This document shows positions 63,384 to 64,000 of a stretch of 64,000 nucleotides of DNA, piece by piece (position 1 is the stretch's first letter; each line of letters starts with the position of its first letter). Origin of the DNA: a bacterium. GTDB taxonomy: Bacteria > UBP6 > UBA1177 > JAKLFG01. The notes beneath the pieces were generated by a model that saw only the letters and a list, made by a program, of their open reading frames with translations, had not been told where the DNA came from and did no database searches. The stretch covers positions 62,001 to 126,000 of the forward strand of contig JAKLIW010000006.1 of the NCBI GenBank assembly GCA_022709425.1, in the 5' to 3' direction. The position numbers and the translations under genes are program-made.

Positions 63384-63913
63384 AGCAAAGCCAATTTCTG
63401 TTTATAGCGGCCACGCAGAGAGAGAAGGAACGGCGCGGCCGGATCGCGCAGATAGTCGCGGTAGGTCCACGGCAGGTCCTGAATGGTCGCGTGCTTCGTG
63501 AACAGTAACGTCACCTCGGCCCACACCCCCTCGCCCAGATAGATGCGGTGGCTGTGATTCTTGCCGGTCGACAAGAGAAAATTCTCCATTGTGAGTAACC
63601 CCGGGTCAAGGTTCACGCGCCGCTTTCCGTCGACCGAGAAGCGCTCCTCGATCTCTATCGCGAAGAGTTTCGCCGCGATGAACCGATCTCGCGGCAGAAG
63701 TCGTTCGAACGAGACGATGCGCTTCGCGAGCGTTCCTCCCATCTCGCTGTCGTAGTGACCGGAAATGGAGGAAAAGTCGTAGGCATCGCTCGTCGCATCG
63801 ATCGCGCCGTATCGTTCCGCGAGATGGGCCAGCGCTTCGGCATAGACCGCCTCGTCGCGGTAGGTGATAGAACAGGTGAGGTTCGCCGGAGCCGGCGGTT
63901 TAAGAAAACTCAT
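63380..63913 (-). CDS. DUF4416 family protein
   Basis: 177 residues belonging to a family of unknown function common in deltaproteobacteria-like bacteria and several candidate phyla. Family-like features: SISGHYDSEMGG near residue 50, IVSFERLLPRDRF, NLDPGLLTMENFLLSTGKNHSHRIYL and LPWTYRDYLR. No catalytic site is known. Cotranscribed with the nucleosidase-like and TPR lipoprotein genes. Confidence 0.85.
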   Translation of the reverse strand: MSFLKPPAPANLTCSITYRDEAVYAEALAHLAERYGAIDATSDAYDFSSISGHYDSEMGGTLAKRIVSFERLLPRDRFIAAKLFAIEIEERFSVDGKRRVNLDPGLLTMENFLLSTGKNHSHRIYLGEGVWAEVTLLFTKHATIQDLPWTYRDYLRDPAAPFLLSLRGRYKQKLALL

Positions 63914-63919
63914 CGGCCG

Positions 63920-64000
63920 TCAGGGCACCTGATATTCGAAAGCGCCCATATCGTTCTCGATGCCGGTGCCGTCGCCCTTGCCCGCGACATTGTAGCGCGA
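63920..64000 (-). CDS. C-terminal end of a secreted choice-of-anchor-like protein (partial)
   Basis: 26 residues, running off the window edge, ending in the tail NDMGAFEYQVP. The DxGAFEY pattern is the closing motif of parallel beta-helix/choice-of-anchor Q-type surface proteins. The gene ends 6 bp before the DUF4416 start. The rest lies outside the window. Confidence 0.6.
   Translation of the reverse strand, partial: SRYNVAGKGDGTGIENDMGAFEYQVP

Overview
The window is about 64 kb of GC-rich (by eye about 60%) bacterial chromosome, packed with genes on both strands and carrying no rRNA, phage or transposase. Cell-envelope genes (three lipoproteins with clear lipoboxes, a LolB-like lipoprotein, an MMPL/RND exporter) suggest a diderm. 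Split glycine decarboxylase subunits (gcvPA/gcvPB), secreted Cys-rich proteins with Asp/Thr-rich linkers, and a Ser/Thr-kinase/GGDEF signalling giant resemble Myxococcota/deltaproteobacteria-like or uncultivated relatives. I cannot fix the taxon. Promoters are conventional: many genes have a TTGACA- or TTGCAA-like -35, a 16-17 bp spacer and a TATAAT-like -10. The only stretch over 300 bp without a protein gene is 10398-10801, which holds a promoter/operator, two tRNAs and two more promoters.

Layout. 1-7.9 kb: end of a GGDEF-EAL protein, then (minus) the glycine cleavage operon gcvT-gcvH-gcvPA-gcvPB and an RND-type exporter. 8.0-10.7 kb: uvrC, a TetR regulator, tRNA-Lys and tRNA-Glu. 10.8-22.8 kb: a run of ten plus-strand genes, almost all overlapping their neighbours (Sel1/Hcp-like protein, fused aroE-aroK, NhaC antiporter, mtaD, M16 peptidase, prmA, FHA-GGDEF cyclase, GtrA, dapF, unknown protein). 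22.8-27.5 kb (minus): guaB-pabA-pabB-pabC-maf. 27.6-30.5 kb (plus): rplM-rpsI, metK, bioD.

30.5-44.5 kb is an accessory-looking zone. It has a damaged PIN toxin gene with a small partner, a lipoprotein gene coupled to bioF, a Cys-rich secreted protein with a DEIVT tandem repeat, a three-gene HipB/HipS/HipT-like module with three operators, an AT-rich secreted beta-repeat protein, an AAA/DUF4143 ATPase, and a Cys-rich lipoprotein. CIRCE-controlled groES-groEL lies inside it. The two non-lipoprotein secreted proteins end in the same C-terminal motif (C-G-C-x3-F) and share similar DNA beyond the stop codon; this is the most novel signal here.

44.6-64 kb: ferredoxin, ftsH plus a LolB-like lipoprotein, prs, an AspT-type transporter, purC, htpG, then (minus) an operon made of a protein kinase-ATPase-TPR-GAF-GGDEF giant, an unknown protein and a PhnP-like hydrolase. 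After that come a steroid 5-alpha-reductase-family membrane protein, a GT39 glycosyltransferase, and (minus) a TPR lipoprotein, a nucleosidase-like protein, a DUF4416 protein and the end of a secreted protein. The kinase giant, the FHA-GGDEF cyclase and the unknown protein with ETT/EKT motifs could form one phospho-threonine/cyclic-di-GMP circuit, but that link is inference.
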